From: Sipunculus nudus
Taxonomy: Eukaryota > Annelida > Sipuncula > Golfingiida > Sipunculidae
NCBI GenBank assembly: GCA_026874595.1
Contig: CM049317.1
Span: 41,134,401-41,198,400 of the forward strand
DNA: 64,000 nucleotides
Reading direction: 5' to 3'
Shown: positions 1-12,542 of the stretch, piece after piece
Position numbering within the stretch: the stretch's first letter is position 1
Layout of the letters: the number at the start of each line of letters is the position of its first letter
The notes under the pieces: generated by a model
Databases searched by the model: none
Told to the model about the DNA's origin: nothing
The model's input: the letters and a program-made list of their open reading frames with translations, nothing else
Position numbers and translations under genes: made by a program

Positions 1-140
1 CATTTTTTATTAACATCTGCATTGTCACATCCCAACTTGGAACACTCTCTGGACATATACGTCTCTTACCGCTCAATCGCTTAACATGTGCCATACTCGA
101 CAATCTCACCTGTTTTGGTCACACAATTCCATTTGCCCAG

Positions 141-143
<3 letters not shown>

Positions 144-192
<49 letters not shown>
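144..192. repeat. (TA)n microsatellite
   Basis: Uninterrupted TA dinucleotide run of about 49 bp. Confidence 0.95.
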
Positions 193-195
<3 letters not shown>

Positions 196-197
<2 letters not shown>

Positions 198-475
198 CCC
201 CCAGAAAAGTTCTACCTCATTTAACTTCACCCTCTCGCCAGGACTTAACTTCACCTCCATGTGACGGTATTGTGATCCACTGTGGGGAGAACTTCTAGCC
301 CACATCACTTTTCCCCCACAAATACGGTGAACCTAGCTAAACTTCTACCCCCAGACAAGTTCTGCCCCATGAAAACTTCACCCCCCCCCCCCCTCCCCCG
401 CCAGGGGTTAACTTCGCCCCCAGGTGAGGGCACTGTGACCCATTCTGGGGAGAACTTCTACCCTCTGGTCCACTC
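196..475. repeat. Two-copy tandem repeat, about 145-bp unit, with poly-C tract
   Basis: Two diverged copies follow each other. Both read: CCCCCAGA(A/C)AAGTTCT, then an AACTTCACC block, then CGCCAGG, then TTAACTTC, then a GTGACGG/GTGAGGG block, and end in TGGGGAGAACTTCTA. The second copy holds a poly-C run at about 369-392. Short GGGC(A/G)AAGTTCACCC echoes continue to about 515. Confidence 0.7.
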
Positions 476-769
476 AAAGGGCGAAGTTCACCCACAAAAA
501 GGGCAAAGTTCACCCTAATAAAGGGAGACATTTATAATACTTCGCTATATACTACTATCAGCATGGACAGAAAACCTGGAAACAAACCTATGAGTTACAA
601 CAGACGCGTCAAAATTCCTGGTTTTAGAAGTGATGAATGTATACCGCAGTCTAACACCAACGGGTGTTACAATTTGTACACGATGCTCCAACGTGCTTTA
701 TGTTTAGCTAACCTGTTCACCTTAGCTGCATCAAGCACAAAACTGCAAACACTGAAATCTACTTAGGAC

Positions 770-773
<4 letters not shown>

Positions 774-832
<59 letters not shown>
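774..832. repeat. (TA)n microsatellite
   Basis: Pure TA/AT dinucleotide run of about 59 bp. Confidence 0.95.
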
Positions 833-834
<2 letters not shown>

Positions 835-1011
835 ATGAATACCAAGAAGATGAATGTAGATAATATATAACTCAAAATTAACACATAGAAACTTCTAATT
901 AAAACTGTTATAACTGAACTATAAGGGATGCAGCTCTAGTGTGTACCCTGCTTTTTAAATAATAGTCACACTCATAGTCGGCTTTAGATCTTATGTATTC
1001 AATCATAACAT

Positions 1012-1114
<103 letters not shown>

Positions 1115-1599
1115 AGAAATAAATATCCAGGAATTAGGACAAGGGACCCATACGGGATCATTACCACCATTCACATTGAGTATATGAGCTTTTTACATGT
1201 GGGCTTGCATTATAGAATATTAATTTTTAAATGCATGAAGTCTTTTCATATATCATTTATAAATGATGAGATAATATTTATACCTATCATAAATTTAATT
1301 AGATGATATCGAGTCTGGTCTTAAATTATTATTGCAGAACGTAACTCTGACAACTTATCACATGATCTTCATTGTATTTGTCTTTAGAATATCACAAGGG
1401 TGTAATCAATCGAATATTCACAGGGGAATCTATATTTAAGCTATTATTTATTCAAATATAAGTTTGGGGGAGTATTTATTTTTAAGGATAACAATGACTA
1501 GCCACAGTATTTGATATTTTTAATCAGCAATTTCTTACATTTCTTATAATTAAATCTCATAATAATTATCAGATTGTTCAAACTAATTATTCTTACCAT

Positions 1600-1675
1600 T
1601 CTAGAGCCATAAGAGCTGCCTCACTTTTAACTAATTATTCTTACTTAAAAGTGAGGCAGCTCTTATGGCTCTAGA
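1600..1675. repeat. Perfect 31-bp inverted repeat (hairpin, 14-nt loop)
   Basis: The left arm at 1600-1630 begins TCTAGAGCCATAAGAGCTGC. It is the exact reverse complement of the right arm at 1645-1675. The 14-nt loop plus the two bases before it (1629-1644) repeat exactly a 16-nt sequence at 1581-1596. The hairpin lies just beyond the integrase remnant that ends at 1683. It is not a terminator; a fold-back or template-switch event is the likeliest origin. Confidence 0.95.
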
Positions 1676-1682
1676 TTTTTTA

Positions 1683-2190
1683 TTAGTTACTTGTTATATA
1701 AACAACTTCTGGTGGTAGAGAAGGTAACTGGTCATGCAGCGTGCGGTTGAACCGCTCGCACTGACCGTTCCCTTGCTGGTGGTAGGCGGTCGTTCTTGAC
1801 TTATCGATTCTGCACACAGAATAAAGGTCTTTAATCAACTGGGATTCCAATCCCTTCCCTGATTGGAATGGATCCAATTTGGTGGTCCGAATACTTGAAA
1901 CCAATGTTTTGTTAGTACCTTCGCCACGGTAACTGACTTTTGGTTAGGTGTTGGAACCACTACTGTTGTATTTGGTGAAGACGTCGGTAATGACTAGAGC
2001 ATTTTCACGACCATCAGATGCTTTGTCTAACAACATGAAATCTATAACTACGACCTCTAATGGCCGGGTAGCTGCAATAGTGCCTAGGGGAGGCCTGACC
2101 TTGACATCGTTTGACAAAATACAACGATTACATATACTAATCCATTCACTGACGTCTCGACTCATATGCGGCCAGTAACATTTGGCTCTT
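1683..2190 (-). pseudogene. Integrase remnant of element 1
   Basis: Two minus-strand open segments (1,944-2,165 and 1,683-1,904) give integrase pieces: the end of the zinc-binding domain (CNRC), the first catalytic Asp in VVVIDFMLLDKA, and the glutamate region YHQQGNGQCERFNRTL. Between them the segment that normally holds the second Asp (SDQG-type) reads QSGKG, so a catalytic residue is lost and the frame changes. Non-functional. Confidence 0.85.
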
Positions 2191-2704
2191 ACAAGTGCAC
2201 TTGTTCTCTCTACTGCCTGATGTCCATGATCACTGGCACATTCTTAATAATTTCTGGCCTTAAAGCACTAGGAAGTATAAGTTGCCGTAATTCTCCCTGT
2301 TTTGGATGATTAACTTCGCTATATAACACACTGTCGTGTAAGTAACTTTACTTCATTTGGCAACCATTTCAAGATATTTCCTGGGAGTTTTGTTCCTTTT
2401 TTTAATGTAATCTTTTACTTTGGCAATATGGTGGTCATTTTCCTGTAATTTTATCGTCTTTTCCTTGGTCATCTTTGGAAATCCAGTAGCAGTGAATGTA
2501 TCATGTAGAACTAAGTTTTCAGAATGATCATTCCGACTCTGTGCAAAGAAGGACTGATTGTAACTCTAGAGGTAAGGGAGTACCTTGAAGTACAGAGTGA
2601 CACATCTCCAAAACTTCTTCTCTAAATCCCCAAGGTCTGATTTCTTGTCGCGACAGTGCATCTGCACAGACATTTTGACGATCTTTATGTCAAACCGTGA
2701 GAGC

Positions 2705-3990
2705 TCAAGAGGCCAACTTTTGTTCTACTGCCGATAACTTGCTCTTTGTAAGAAGGTATGTTAAAAGGTTATTATCTGTCAGAATTCTACATGTAGAAAA
2801 TGCCAAATAATCCTTATTTTTTTCTGTGACAGCCCACTTTACCACAAGAAGCTCTAGCTTCCTCGAACTGTAATTAGACATATTCCTTTCAGAGCCCCGC
2901 AAACCTCTGCTTGCATATGCTACAACCTGAAGGATACCTTCTTTCGCTTGGCTTAACACGGCCCCTAAGCCTTTCTCAAAGGTGTCAATTTCTAAGACAA
3001 ATTACTGACCAAAATCTGGGTATGCTAGTAATGGGCCACTCCCTAGTTTTGCTTTTAGCGTCTCAAAAGCTGTCTGATGGACTTCTGTCCAGCTATCCTC
3101 TAAGGAATGAGTCACAGACCTCTTTTTACCATCTTTCTTAATCTTATCATCAACCAGCTGGTGTAGGGGTGCTGCTATCGAGGCGAAATTCGGGACAAAC
3201 CGACGGTAATAAGAGGCTAGTCCTAAGAAACTTCTCAACTGTGTAACAGTTTTTTTAGTTTGTCACTGGGCCACGGCAAGCACTTTATCTGGGTCTGTGT
3301 GTACGCCTCTGTCAGACACCACGTGTCCAAAGAACTTAACAGACTTTTGGAAAAACACACACTTTTCTGCCATCAATTTAAGGTTATGAGCAGCTGGCCA
3401 TGAGAAGATAAGATCAAGTCTTTCAATCTGTTTTACAATGGTCTGACTGTATACAATTATATCATCTAGATATACAAATAAAATCTGGAACATGTCATCA
3501 CGGAACACCTGACTAACCAACCGAGAAAATGTAGCCAGTGCGTTAGTTAGCGCGAATGGCATCCGCAAATATTCAAAAAGTCCCATTGAGGTAGTAAAAG
3601 CTGTCTTATCTCGCGGTCTTTAGGGCATATTTCTATCTGATTGTATGCAGACGCCAAATCTAGTGTGCTGAACACTTTAGCACCATTTAAAGCATCTAGA
3701 CATTCTGCTATGGGAGGTCATGGAAAAGCGTCTCGCTGAATCTTGTTGTTGAGTTTACGAAATCCACACATAGGCGAATCTTTCTACTTATCTTCTTTAC
3801 CACAACAAATGGTGAAGCATAGCTTGAATTATTCTCCTTAATGATTCCCTTTGAAAGTAAGCCCGGCAAGTGTTCCTTAACCTCCCTCCATTGACTTGGT
3901 GGGATCCTTCGGAAAGGCTGAGAAACAGGAACTTCATCCTAAGTCCTAAGTTTGTGCTGTACGGTTGAAGTACAACCCAACTGTTCACCT
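2705..3990 (-). pseudogene. Reverse transcriptase-RNase H remnant of element 1
   Basis: On the minus strand, 3,780-3,990 gives the RT N-terminal block (GIIKENNSSYASPFVVVKK). 3,263-3,586 gives the fingers-palm block MPFALTNALATFSRL and the catalytic box YLDD. 3,002-3,238 holds the connection motif SFLGLASYYRRFVPNF. 2,705-2,959 gives RNase H pieces (VVAYASRGLRGSE, ILTDNNLLTYL). Reading passes through several frames. Recognition rests on RT and RNase H signature motifs. Confidence 0.9.
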
Positions 3991-5219
3991 TCAGCTAGAA
4001 AGACCGAAGCATGTCTCCCCAACAAATATTTTGTTTTTATCTAGTTCTTCCTCTGTGCCCGTAAACTGAGAAAAGTTGATCTTTGACAATATGTCACTCC
4101 CATCTGGTTTCTTGTCTCTATCAACCTTAAGTATGGTCCCAAATGAAAGAGCAATATGACTGCAATTAACTTGCAATTGAACCTTTTAATTGTCGGTATA
4201 TACCTGCTCCACAAGTGTAATGTTGGCAATCCGATTTGATGATTTAAGGATAAAATCCTCACTAGTCTTATTTACAGCAAACACGGACACTGAACTCGTT
4301 TCTCCAGCACAATTAACAAACGTGGGGATCACGTCAATCTCATTAATGTTAGGATTGCTTAAAGCTTTTACCAAAACGGGCCCAGAAACCTTTGGCATCT
4401 TACATGCACCTTGGCTATACCAAGTTCAGGCACTAATTGTGGTTGTGCAGCAATACGCGCATACATAGATTTCAATTCTGCTTTTTGCTTTCCAAACAGA
4501 CATGAAAAATGTGGCAGACGCTTCACAACATTTGGGCCTACTAACCCTGGAACATTATAACGTAAACCACTAGTAGCCCTTGTCTCGTCCCAAGACGTGT
4601 GATTTCGATCCGCTCTGCTCCTCTCCATCAACAACGTCTTTGGATCGACTCTTAGGAAAACGCCTCATAAGGTTCCAAATAGACCCTTTTGGAATCGTAT
4701 AATTGACATTTCAAGTGGTGTCAACATAAAATAATTACCTTTTTGTTGTCTTTGGATGTTTTATGAAACATCTGCAAAGTAATGGCTCCAAAATAATGCT
4801 CAATTGCCCTACTTATCTATAATTTTGCCAAGAGCTGATGTGTTTACATAGAGAACAAGCCGCCATGATTACATGAAGTGACCCACAGTCCTTTGCAACG
4901 GGATTTAGACTGGGAACCCGCTCTGATCTTATCGCTGTTTGAACTGGGAAAAGCGGGCGATAATAGATGTTAGTGGAGGGTACCAGTCGATCAACGTCCG
5001 CCCGATACAAATTCCTGTATATTGTTATGTTTAAATCACCGCGGGCTTACAAGGATCGTTAGGGATAATGTTTCATTAATATATTAAGGTAAGAACGTGG
5101 TAAAGTTGCCAGAAAGACCCATTTACTACCAAATTTGACACCAACGGATGCATTTGGTGTGTATATTTGCAGTTTTAAGAGTTTTTTTGGTGCCTTCTCC
5201 CAGTGTCTTCCATTTCACC

Positions 5220-5560
5220 ATTACAAGGCCTTACTGTAAAGGCCATTCCCACAACAGTGATCGTATCACAGTTGTGGATCCGCAACAATAGTAGCCCCAG
5301 TGTCTTTTACAACTAAAACTCAAACATCAGGGACCTTGGTGCCATCTATGTAAATAACCATTAATGCCAGACCTGAATATGGGATCTCTAGCCCATTAGC
5401 ACCAGTTAGGTTGAACCAATATCCTTCCTGGTACATAACACCTGTTCGTAAAACATGTTGTTGGTAAACATTTCTTAAATAGTTGTTACTTGTGAGCCTA
5501 TGAATAGAGGTGACTCAGCACTGACAGGACCTAACTGTACGGGGCACAAAGGCCGATCGC
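5220..5560 (-). pseudogene. Retroviral-type aspartic protease remnant of element 1
   Basis: Minus-strand reading gives FIGSQVTTI, where a DSGSQVTT-type active-site motif is expected, so the catalytic Asp-Ser is lost. This is followed by NLTGANGLEIPYSGLALM and VLVVKDTG, which resemble the flap and C-terminal part of gypsy protease domains. In-frame stops interrupt it. It lies between the gag tail and RT as expected. Assignment is by motif only. Confidence 0.6.
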
Positions 5561-6111
5561 CTTTTGTATCAGATATTTTGCCTCTGCTTACGCTGCTCTA
5601 CCACCCGACTCACTGTGGCAGGGATTGCGGGTCATACTGACTTGTTACTAGGGTCGTTACTGGTGGAGGAGCAGTAAGACAGGTCGCTCAAACCGATTGA
5701 CCAGGAACCTGATCACTTGGCGGACACATTGGGACTGGTGGGACAGGATAATAAAAATCCCATTGGGTAAACTGTGCTGCTGACTGCAACTGTTGTGTAG
5801 GCGTTGTTAGGCAAAAAAAAAACTTTTGTTTCCAGTCACCCGACCGACCCTAATTTTTTCCAGCCGACTCGAAAAGTTTTTAGAGTGATGTGTATGCCAA
5901 AATAAGCAATAAATACATGCCTTCGTAGAAAAAAAAGGGCCCAATTTTTCCCGCCAGACCTTTTCAGTGCAGATTTCCGCTATATTTATTCTTAAGAAAA
6001 AGTGCTCTCGGTATTCTCGTCAGGCTGACGTTTGCTAAGAGTCGCCGCACAGGATAAAGTTTATTGACACATTTGGTATTTCAAAAGTTCACCACTGTTA
6101 AACACGCATGC

Positions 6112-6124
6112 TTCTAGAAGCTTC
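6112..6124. promoter_or_regulatory. Heat-shock-element-like motif
   Basis: TTCTAGAAGCTTC is three alternating TTC/GAA pentamer cores in correct register, the HSF-binding consensus. No adjacent promoter or gene is visible, so function is unproven. Confidence 0.35.
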
Positions 6125-6884
6125 TCTTTTTCTTGACATGTAATTGTGATTTATGGCAGCTTATGTCAGGTTGCCTTATTATATAATATGAAATGTCTTT
6201 TCTAATAAATGACCTAACAGTGTCTATGACGTGGTTGGTCAAATTTCCTCATTTGCCGACCTCCGTGTATCTTCGCTTGACATGTGTCGCTGGAGGTCCA
6301 GGCTTATATATATATGTGAAGTTTAGGCTTTCAAGTCCGACGGTCTGGTATTAAACGAGGTAGACCTTCTGTTGACAGACACGTGAATATACCAATACTA
6401 CTGTCAGAGTTTTCTGACAAAACTTGCACCGACCAATTACGAGGGGGATCATTTAATGCGTCAAAGGATAAGCAAAATACGTTTTGAGTGAATGATTTTT
6501 CTTTCGCGCCAAAATTTCCAGGACTAAATGTATATGTATGAAACTTTTTGCAGGTAAAATGTCTGAATTTCATCTTTCCAACTTACAAGTCACCACTTTC
6601 TTAAGTCAAATTCCCCTGCAGTTTCTTTTCTTTTAACTTTGATACTGCTAACAGAAGCTTAAAATGGACACGGTCGGTGGTACTTATTTTAACGTCAACT
6701 GGTCTAAACAAATTTATTCAGAGATATAAAATGGGCTTGTTTCACCTATTACTATTTATAAATATAACAAAATATTCTATTTCAGTAGTAATATTTGTAT
6801 TATTTGATGAATTCCCTCATCAAAAAAGCCACATGGCCAGTGGAAATTACGCGGTTGTATGCGTTGTCACAAAAAGACTAGACT

Positions 6885-7997
6885 GGTACCCTGCTCTATT
6901 ATGGCCCTCAGCCAAGCATAGAGACAGGCGTACACCGCCATCTTAAGTACTTCCAGTTGCAACTCATGACCTGCCTGTAGACTGGTTCCAACTCCAGACT
7001 TCACGCTCATACCGATTGTCATGGACGTTCAGGCGACCTTGGCTGGTTATCCGTGAAGATTTCTTATAAAATTACTTTCTTTAGTTATTTATAGTTTCCG
7101 ATTATTGAAAAATGAGTCATTGCACAAAAATTTACTGATGGATGTATGGATGATACGATATACTGAATATTAGATATTCCACTGTATGTGGCATTGGTTT
7201 ATTATCAATATCTATTGATCTAATCATAAATGTCACACGCAATGCACTAGCCGCCGACGGCGACGCAACAGGTTTCGGCTTTCTGTTGCGTCGCCGGCCC
7301 ACCAAAGGGCTAACTGGGGTTATAGCACGATACGATCTGTTACTCTTAGAAAGGAAATTGAATTAAAATATTTCCTATGGTTTTAACAAACAATGTTCAC
7401 AGAATGTTGTATGTCGAAAGGCCTGTAATAAAAAATAACCATTCTGGAAAGCATGAAGCACCTGTAACATCAACAACTGATATTATTTGTACAGAGAGAA
7501 TTGAAGCATTAACAGCGGCGGTAGACATCTTGCATTTGGTGGCAGTCCTGTATAAGGCTTTAGGCCTGTGTACTATTATGTTCTAATTTTAACTTCCTTG
7601 GTGCAAAATAGGGCTGAGAACAGAACAGTAATGTTTTTTAGTGGTAAAATATACAATACACATAGATGTACTGAACATTAATCAATTGATATATGTTAAA
7701 TCTCACAGTTGTGTATGGAGTGTTGTAATCACAGTTAACTGCAGGTGCAATCTATGGACTCCACATTGCACCAGTCACTGAAAAAAGCAATTGAGGAGTT
7801 TTCATTCTTATGGGCTAGCAATGCACAGCCAACTTTTGGCAACTTCTCTGAGCAAATGAAATACTTATTTTTATCATTATAATACATACTGGAGTTGGAA
7901 CCAGTCTGCTTGGAATACTGAAGATGGCGTTGTACGCCCGTCTCTATTATTGGCCTAGAGCAGCGGTGCCATAATAGAGCGGTGTACCAGTCTACAA
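6885..7997. repeat. Inverted pair of a ~115-bp repeat
   Basis: The block at about 6,885-7,003 (starting at AGACTGGTAC, ending CCAACTCCAG) recurs as its reverse complement at about 7,882-7,997, with about 880 bp between. Identity is high but with indels. Shared pieces include GCTCTATTATGGC, TAGAGAC(A/G)GGCGTACA and ACTGGTTCCAACTCCAG. It may be a fold-back element or two opposite insertions of one short repeat. Confidence 0.75.
7258..7296. repeat. GC-rich 14-bp hairpin
   Basis: CGGCGACGCAACAG at 7,258-7,271 is the exact reverse complement of 7,283-7,296, with an 11-nt loop. It is notably GC-rich against AT-rich surroundings. Confidence 0.9.
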
Positions 7998-8520
7998 AGA
8001 GACATGCAAGACACTGTAGCGCTCCGGGAGGCTGTTCCGTCCTGTGCGTACACCCCCCCATATTATCTTGAATATTAAATTGAGCAGTTGTACGCAGTGT
8101 ACGATAAAAGGTACAGCCAAATTTTATTCCACTCCCAAGCTGCATTGCGCGAGCTCCTGACCTCTCGACAGTTGTTAGTTGACGGTAACAGAGCGCCAAG
8201 TGACTTTCTTGCAAATCAGTGATCGCAAATCCACTTCAGTTTCCCGCGAAAATCCACATGGTAACTTCGGATATTTCTAGTCAATTCAGTAAACCGGCAA
8301 TATTTTTAAATGCGCTCTGGGCAAAAGGAAGTGACCTGGTTACATGAATGATGTGTTAAACAGATTAAGTGACGATCATGACCACAGGCAATCTGCGAAA
8401 TTTATTAACTGTTCTGACCTTTCCTTGAAAATGCCAGATAGTACAAACTTTATGCTCAGAAAATGATTAAGAATAGTATGATAATTGTACTAAATCAAAT
8501 ATAAATCCAAGGAATATCGT

Positions 8521-8786
8521 ACCTTCTCTCGGGCATCCCCCTCTAATTGGGACAACAAGTAATCCAACCCATGCTCTCCCTCTAATCCTTGTAATCTGAC
8601 TTGCCTCCTGGCATCAGCAACCTAGTCTTTAACATCTTATGGGGTCACCTGAGAATTTTCTTAATTTTTTGGTTGTTTGTACAACTTTAGCAACAGGCGA
8701 AGTACCTTCCTTCTTACTCAACTGTAATTCTAGCTCAGCAATGCGTTTACCTAGTTCTTCAACCTCAGTCATGTTGACACCAATAC
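8521..8786 (-). pseudogene. Gag N-terminal remnant of element 1
   Basis: From the minus-strand ATG at about 8,776 the frame reads MTEVEELGKRIAELELQLSK, a charged coiled-coil-like start, then VVQTTKKLRKFSGDP. After a small frame disruption come DARRQVRLQGLEGEHG and LLSQLEGDAREKV. 'RKFSGDP' followed by a 'LEGDAREKV' block is typical of gypsy-type gag/capsid N-termini. Coding stops abruptly at about 8,520, where the insertion begins. It resumes with the proline-rich gag tail at about 5,815. Confidence 0.65.
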
Positions 8787-10884
8787 GGTAACTATGTATA
8801 TATTTAAAGTCAATCTATTGTACAAAGTTTGCAAAACCTCTGAGTTGCAAGTATACAAAACTACAGAATTTCAAGTATCAAAAGCATCAAAGCTATACTC
8901 TTTCTATTGAGTATGACAGGACAGCATCCTACTTCAACAACAAAATCAAACAGATATCCGTAAAAAGTTAGCCCAAGAAATTCTCCATGGTCTACACAGC
9001 ATGAACCATAGCTCACATGAAAAATAACATGACATACTCATTAATCAAGCATCACTAATTGAGTACAAACCTTGAGGCATACATAACCAAGGGCTGAACC
9101 ACCACAAAGGCCTAATAACTGTCACCTTTCCCAGACAGATCTCAACTAAAATTATAATTATAATTGTATCACTTGGTGTTTGATTTTTCCTGGCAGTGCC
9201 CCTTGAGAAGCTTAAATGCATTATAATAACCAACTAGTACTTATTATTCTCACCCATCAATCTTGAACTCTGCTTACATTTATGCCTGGAATGTTTGACA
9301 TTTAATTTGGGCAGTGCCAGCTGGTTATTGAGTCATTTTAATACATGACATAAAGGCAGACCTTGTTTTCTATCCTTGCTTGAATGTGTGGGTGTGTGGC
9401 TGAATTAATATGATACTTACTTGTAAAAAGATGACATGGTACCTGTGGACCAGAACTGGATAGTTTTGGAGCACTAGTTTTCAAACTCAAGCCAAGACAG
9501 GTGATGACGAATATACGAAACTACAGTAACTACAACCAAAAATGGCCTGGTACATGGGGGACCAACAGGTGGACTTGTTTATAAACAGCTTCCCTCATTT
9601 AGAGTTATGAATATATGAATGGTTTTCAAGCACTGCCCTTAATCCACAAGATTCAATCATATAATACTACCTGCATACACACATGCATTCTGATTTGTCA
9701 ATATATGAAGTGGAACATCAAGAAATCATTTTTACAACATATTTATTTGCACAAGTTCATAAACAGTACTGTAGTTTATATCAATCAGATTCCATGCTGA
9801 TTATGCTTTCATCTATCTTGATTGGCATACCAAATATAAATAATATCAATAAAGATGTACTTTTAAGGTTATCCTGGGGTTACAGATATCTGATCAATGC
9901 AGCCTCCTATACATAAATAACCACCCAATACAAGTATTTAGTTAGTACTCAATAATATCCACATCACACAAGTATGGCCAATACCTACAAAAGTACAACA
10001 TCATATAGAACAGCAAAATATGAACTATTTTTTTTTTCAATGTCTTAACAATTAATTTATAAAAATGTTACAAAATTACACAATCAACCTAGAGTTACAG
10101 ATAAAAATTCACACATCATATCTGCAAGCAGGAGAGATAACATGCCACCTTGTTGTATACCTTAGGTGGCTAACGCTCAGATTTCAGAAGAATGGGGAAA
10201 TCTAGACAAAAGTACCAAACCTCTTCCATGTGTTAGTCATGTCCTAACATTTTAAATTATGATAGGAGCATATTTGAAACTAAAATACTGACAGGTCAGA
10301 AAGGGCCCTGCAAAAGGCCAATAGACTTCAAATGCAGGGCGAGTGCTGCTTGAAAAATATAATAAAGGACTGATTACATGCAGAGACAAAGGAAACTGAT
10401 CCAAAACAATATTTAAATATCTGAACCAAGATGTTAGTTTTGGTTTAGTGATAATCATGTATGAAGGAATAAGAGTTGAGCATCCCCAGCAACAGAGGCA
10501 TAATTATATCTGATGTATTTAACTGTAAGCCTGATCACCATATAAATCATAAGGATGGTCCTTTTACATGGCATCTTCTGGATTACTACTTGAATTGCTT
10601 TTTCAAGAAAAGTTTTGTATATTGGAGTGGAAAGAGCAATACAGTTAAGGAAATACAGTTCAAACAATAACATTTTCTGCTTAACACTTGGTTGATGGGT
10701 GGGTGGGGCTGTGGTTGTATGAGAATAACTGTACACCTGCCACAGCAGGGGATGTCCCCAAGTCACCCATGACAATTCAGGTACCCTGGCACAGCTGTCC
10801 TCCAGTGACCAGAAGTGGGCTGGCTGGACTTTCTTCATGCAAGTGAGTACAAAAGGAGCATAAAAAAATTAAATATCTAGCCTA
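8787..10884. other. Gene-free stretch
   Basis: AT-rich sequence with no supported exon, RNA gene or tandem array. The longest open frame (10,455-10,838, minus) has no signal, domain or splice context that I recognise. Confidence 0.6.
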
Positions 10885-11567
10885 ATTTTCAAGCATTTAT
10901 TTTCAAATTTGAGATTTTTTCACAGAAAGTCCTTATGTGTATATGCTGTCAAATTAAATCATAAGTACTCGCACGAAAAAAATGTGCCATGGACAAAGTT
11001 TGGCAAAATTTAAGGTGCTGATTTTATATTTATGCTTATAACCTTATAAATGTGTAAAATTCAGATCTTATTTTGGGTATACAATTGAATCTTGATTAAA
11101 TAAAGTTATATCCTTGGAAAAAAGTCTCTAGCTTCAAGAATTATCATGTAAGTGAGCAAATATCTTTCCTGTTTTTTTGTTTACAAAGTGCATTATGTTA
11201 GGGCCCATAACTTCAAGAATTTACATAATATTGACATAATTTCTGGTATATGCATAGGACATATACAGAGGAACAGATATATTAATTATGATCAATATCA
11301 CGTAATTGGTTCTCATAGTATGCAGTCTTGAAGTATAACAATGGGTTTTTAATGGAAAATTAATGTTTTTCCTTATTATCTTAAAGGAACGAAGTTTTAG
11401 TGACCCATAGTTTGGTATGGTAGGAGATTTTTGGGACATCTAATTCTATGTCATATTTAGTTTTGTAGGTCTAACTGTTTGATAGTGTACATGCCTTTTT
11501 AAAGGCCAGACGGACATTCAAAGGATCACGACTTATGCGCAGATGAATTACAGTCAACTGAGCTAAA
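10885..11567 (+). repeat. Dispersed repeat family A, copy 1
   Basis: About 680-bp repeat sharing its full length with 20,390-21,091 and 46,371-47,073, all in the same orientation. Shared blocks include a T(T/C)CTTATGTG(T/C)A(T/C)ATGCTGT-type start, GCAAAATTT(A/C)AGGT, and a 3' end of a 31-nt imperfect hairpin (11,537-11,567) finishing in CAACTGAGCTA. This is the most diverged of the three copies. Non-coding. Confidence 0.8.
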
Positions 11568-12254
11568 AATCAGACACCAAGCTTGTTAGCATATGAGAGA
11601 TACAAGCAGTGATATTGGCACTTGGAGGTTTTGGAATCAAGATGGCCACTTTTGTCCAACATAGGAAAGGGATTCCTAAAAAAAGTGGGACTTAAAGACA
11701 ATGTGTAACACTTGGAAAAAGGGAAAAGTTTGGTGCCTTTTTTCAGAATGTCCCAATCTTTCTAAAACCTGGGCCTTAGCCCCCGGACTAGTTGGAAACA
11801 TAGTAACTTATGACTTGTGTTTAGTTAATGCTTATTATATTGAAAAATAATTTTGTTGTTAATTTTGATAGCATTATTGTATTCAATGACTTCCTGAAAT
11901 TACCTGAAAGTTACAAAATTTACTAACTCATAGAAAAGTTTGGGGCTTTTATCCGGCATTTCCCCATCATTTAGCAGAGCCACATGACCATATGAGGCCT
12001 TCTAATCAGATGAATGATAAATGAATGTTGCAGCAAACATAATGACAAATTAATATTTATGACATTCTGCATATACCACTTTTTTGTCTGCAACTAACAT
12101 TTATCTTAAACTCAAATGACACAAGAGTATATAGATCAATATCCAATAATATGGATAATTATTCTCCTTATGTCATGGAAGTTTTGATGTTCTTTATCAG
12201 AATACATTCAGTGAAAGCTTCCTGATGTTGGCATTCCAGGCAAACCTTATATTC
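11568..12254. other. Gene-free stretch
   Basis: Unremarkable AT-rich sequence. I see no gene, array or structured repeat. Confidence 0.6.
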
Positions 12255-12294
12255 ACCTTGTAATAACAACCCTGAACTGTCCAGTTTTTATTAT

Positions 12295-12336
<42 letters not shown>

Positions 12337-12505
12337 AGAGCTTATAATAACAATCCTGAACTGTTCAGGTTTACTCTTCACAAAAACAAAAGAGGGACAA
12401 GAGCTTATAATAACAACCCCTAACTGATCAGTTTTAATCATCACCAAAAGAGAGATAGACATTAGTGTATAATAATAACCCTGAATTGTTCACTTTTAAA
12501 CTCCA

Positions 12506-12542
<37 letters not shown>

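Larger units (their letters stand above)
1683..5815 (-). pseudogene. Degenerate Ty3/gypsy gag(C-term)-pol remnant (element 1)
   Basis: Read on the minus strand, the pieces come in the canonical Ty3/gypsy order: proline-rich gag tail (near 5,700-5,810), aspartic-protease-like region (5,220-5,560), RT (3,263-3,990), RNase H (2,705-3,240), integrase (1,683-2,190). Stops and frameshifts separate all pieces, so no full product can be made. No flanking LTR pair was recognised. The gag N-terminus of apparently the same element is at 8,521-8,786, beyond an insertion. Its motifs differ clearly from those of the elements at 36.7 and 57.0 kb, so it is a different and older lineage. Confidence 0.85.
5816..8520. 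mobile_element. Repeat insertion splitting element 1
   Basis: The gag frame of element 1 breaks at about 8,520 and gag/protease coding resumes near 5,815 on the same strand, so about 2.7 kb was inserted or replaced. The left end carries an A-run followed by TTTCCAGTCACCCGACCGAC. Inside are a heat-shock-element-like site, an inverted pair of about 115 bp (6,885-7,003 and 7,882-7,997) and a 14-bp hairpin (7,258-7,296). The open frames inside show no recognisable domain. No target duplication was identified, so this may be more than one insertion. Confidence 0.5.

Noticed and set aside
7735-8214. 159-residue minus-strand open frame
   Set aside because: Overlaps the inverted repeat arm and ordinary repeat sequence; no recognisable domain.
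10455-10838. 127-residue minus-strand open frame
   Set aside because: No motif, no paralogue in the window, and no clear splice or promoter context.
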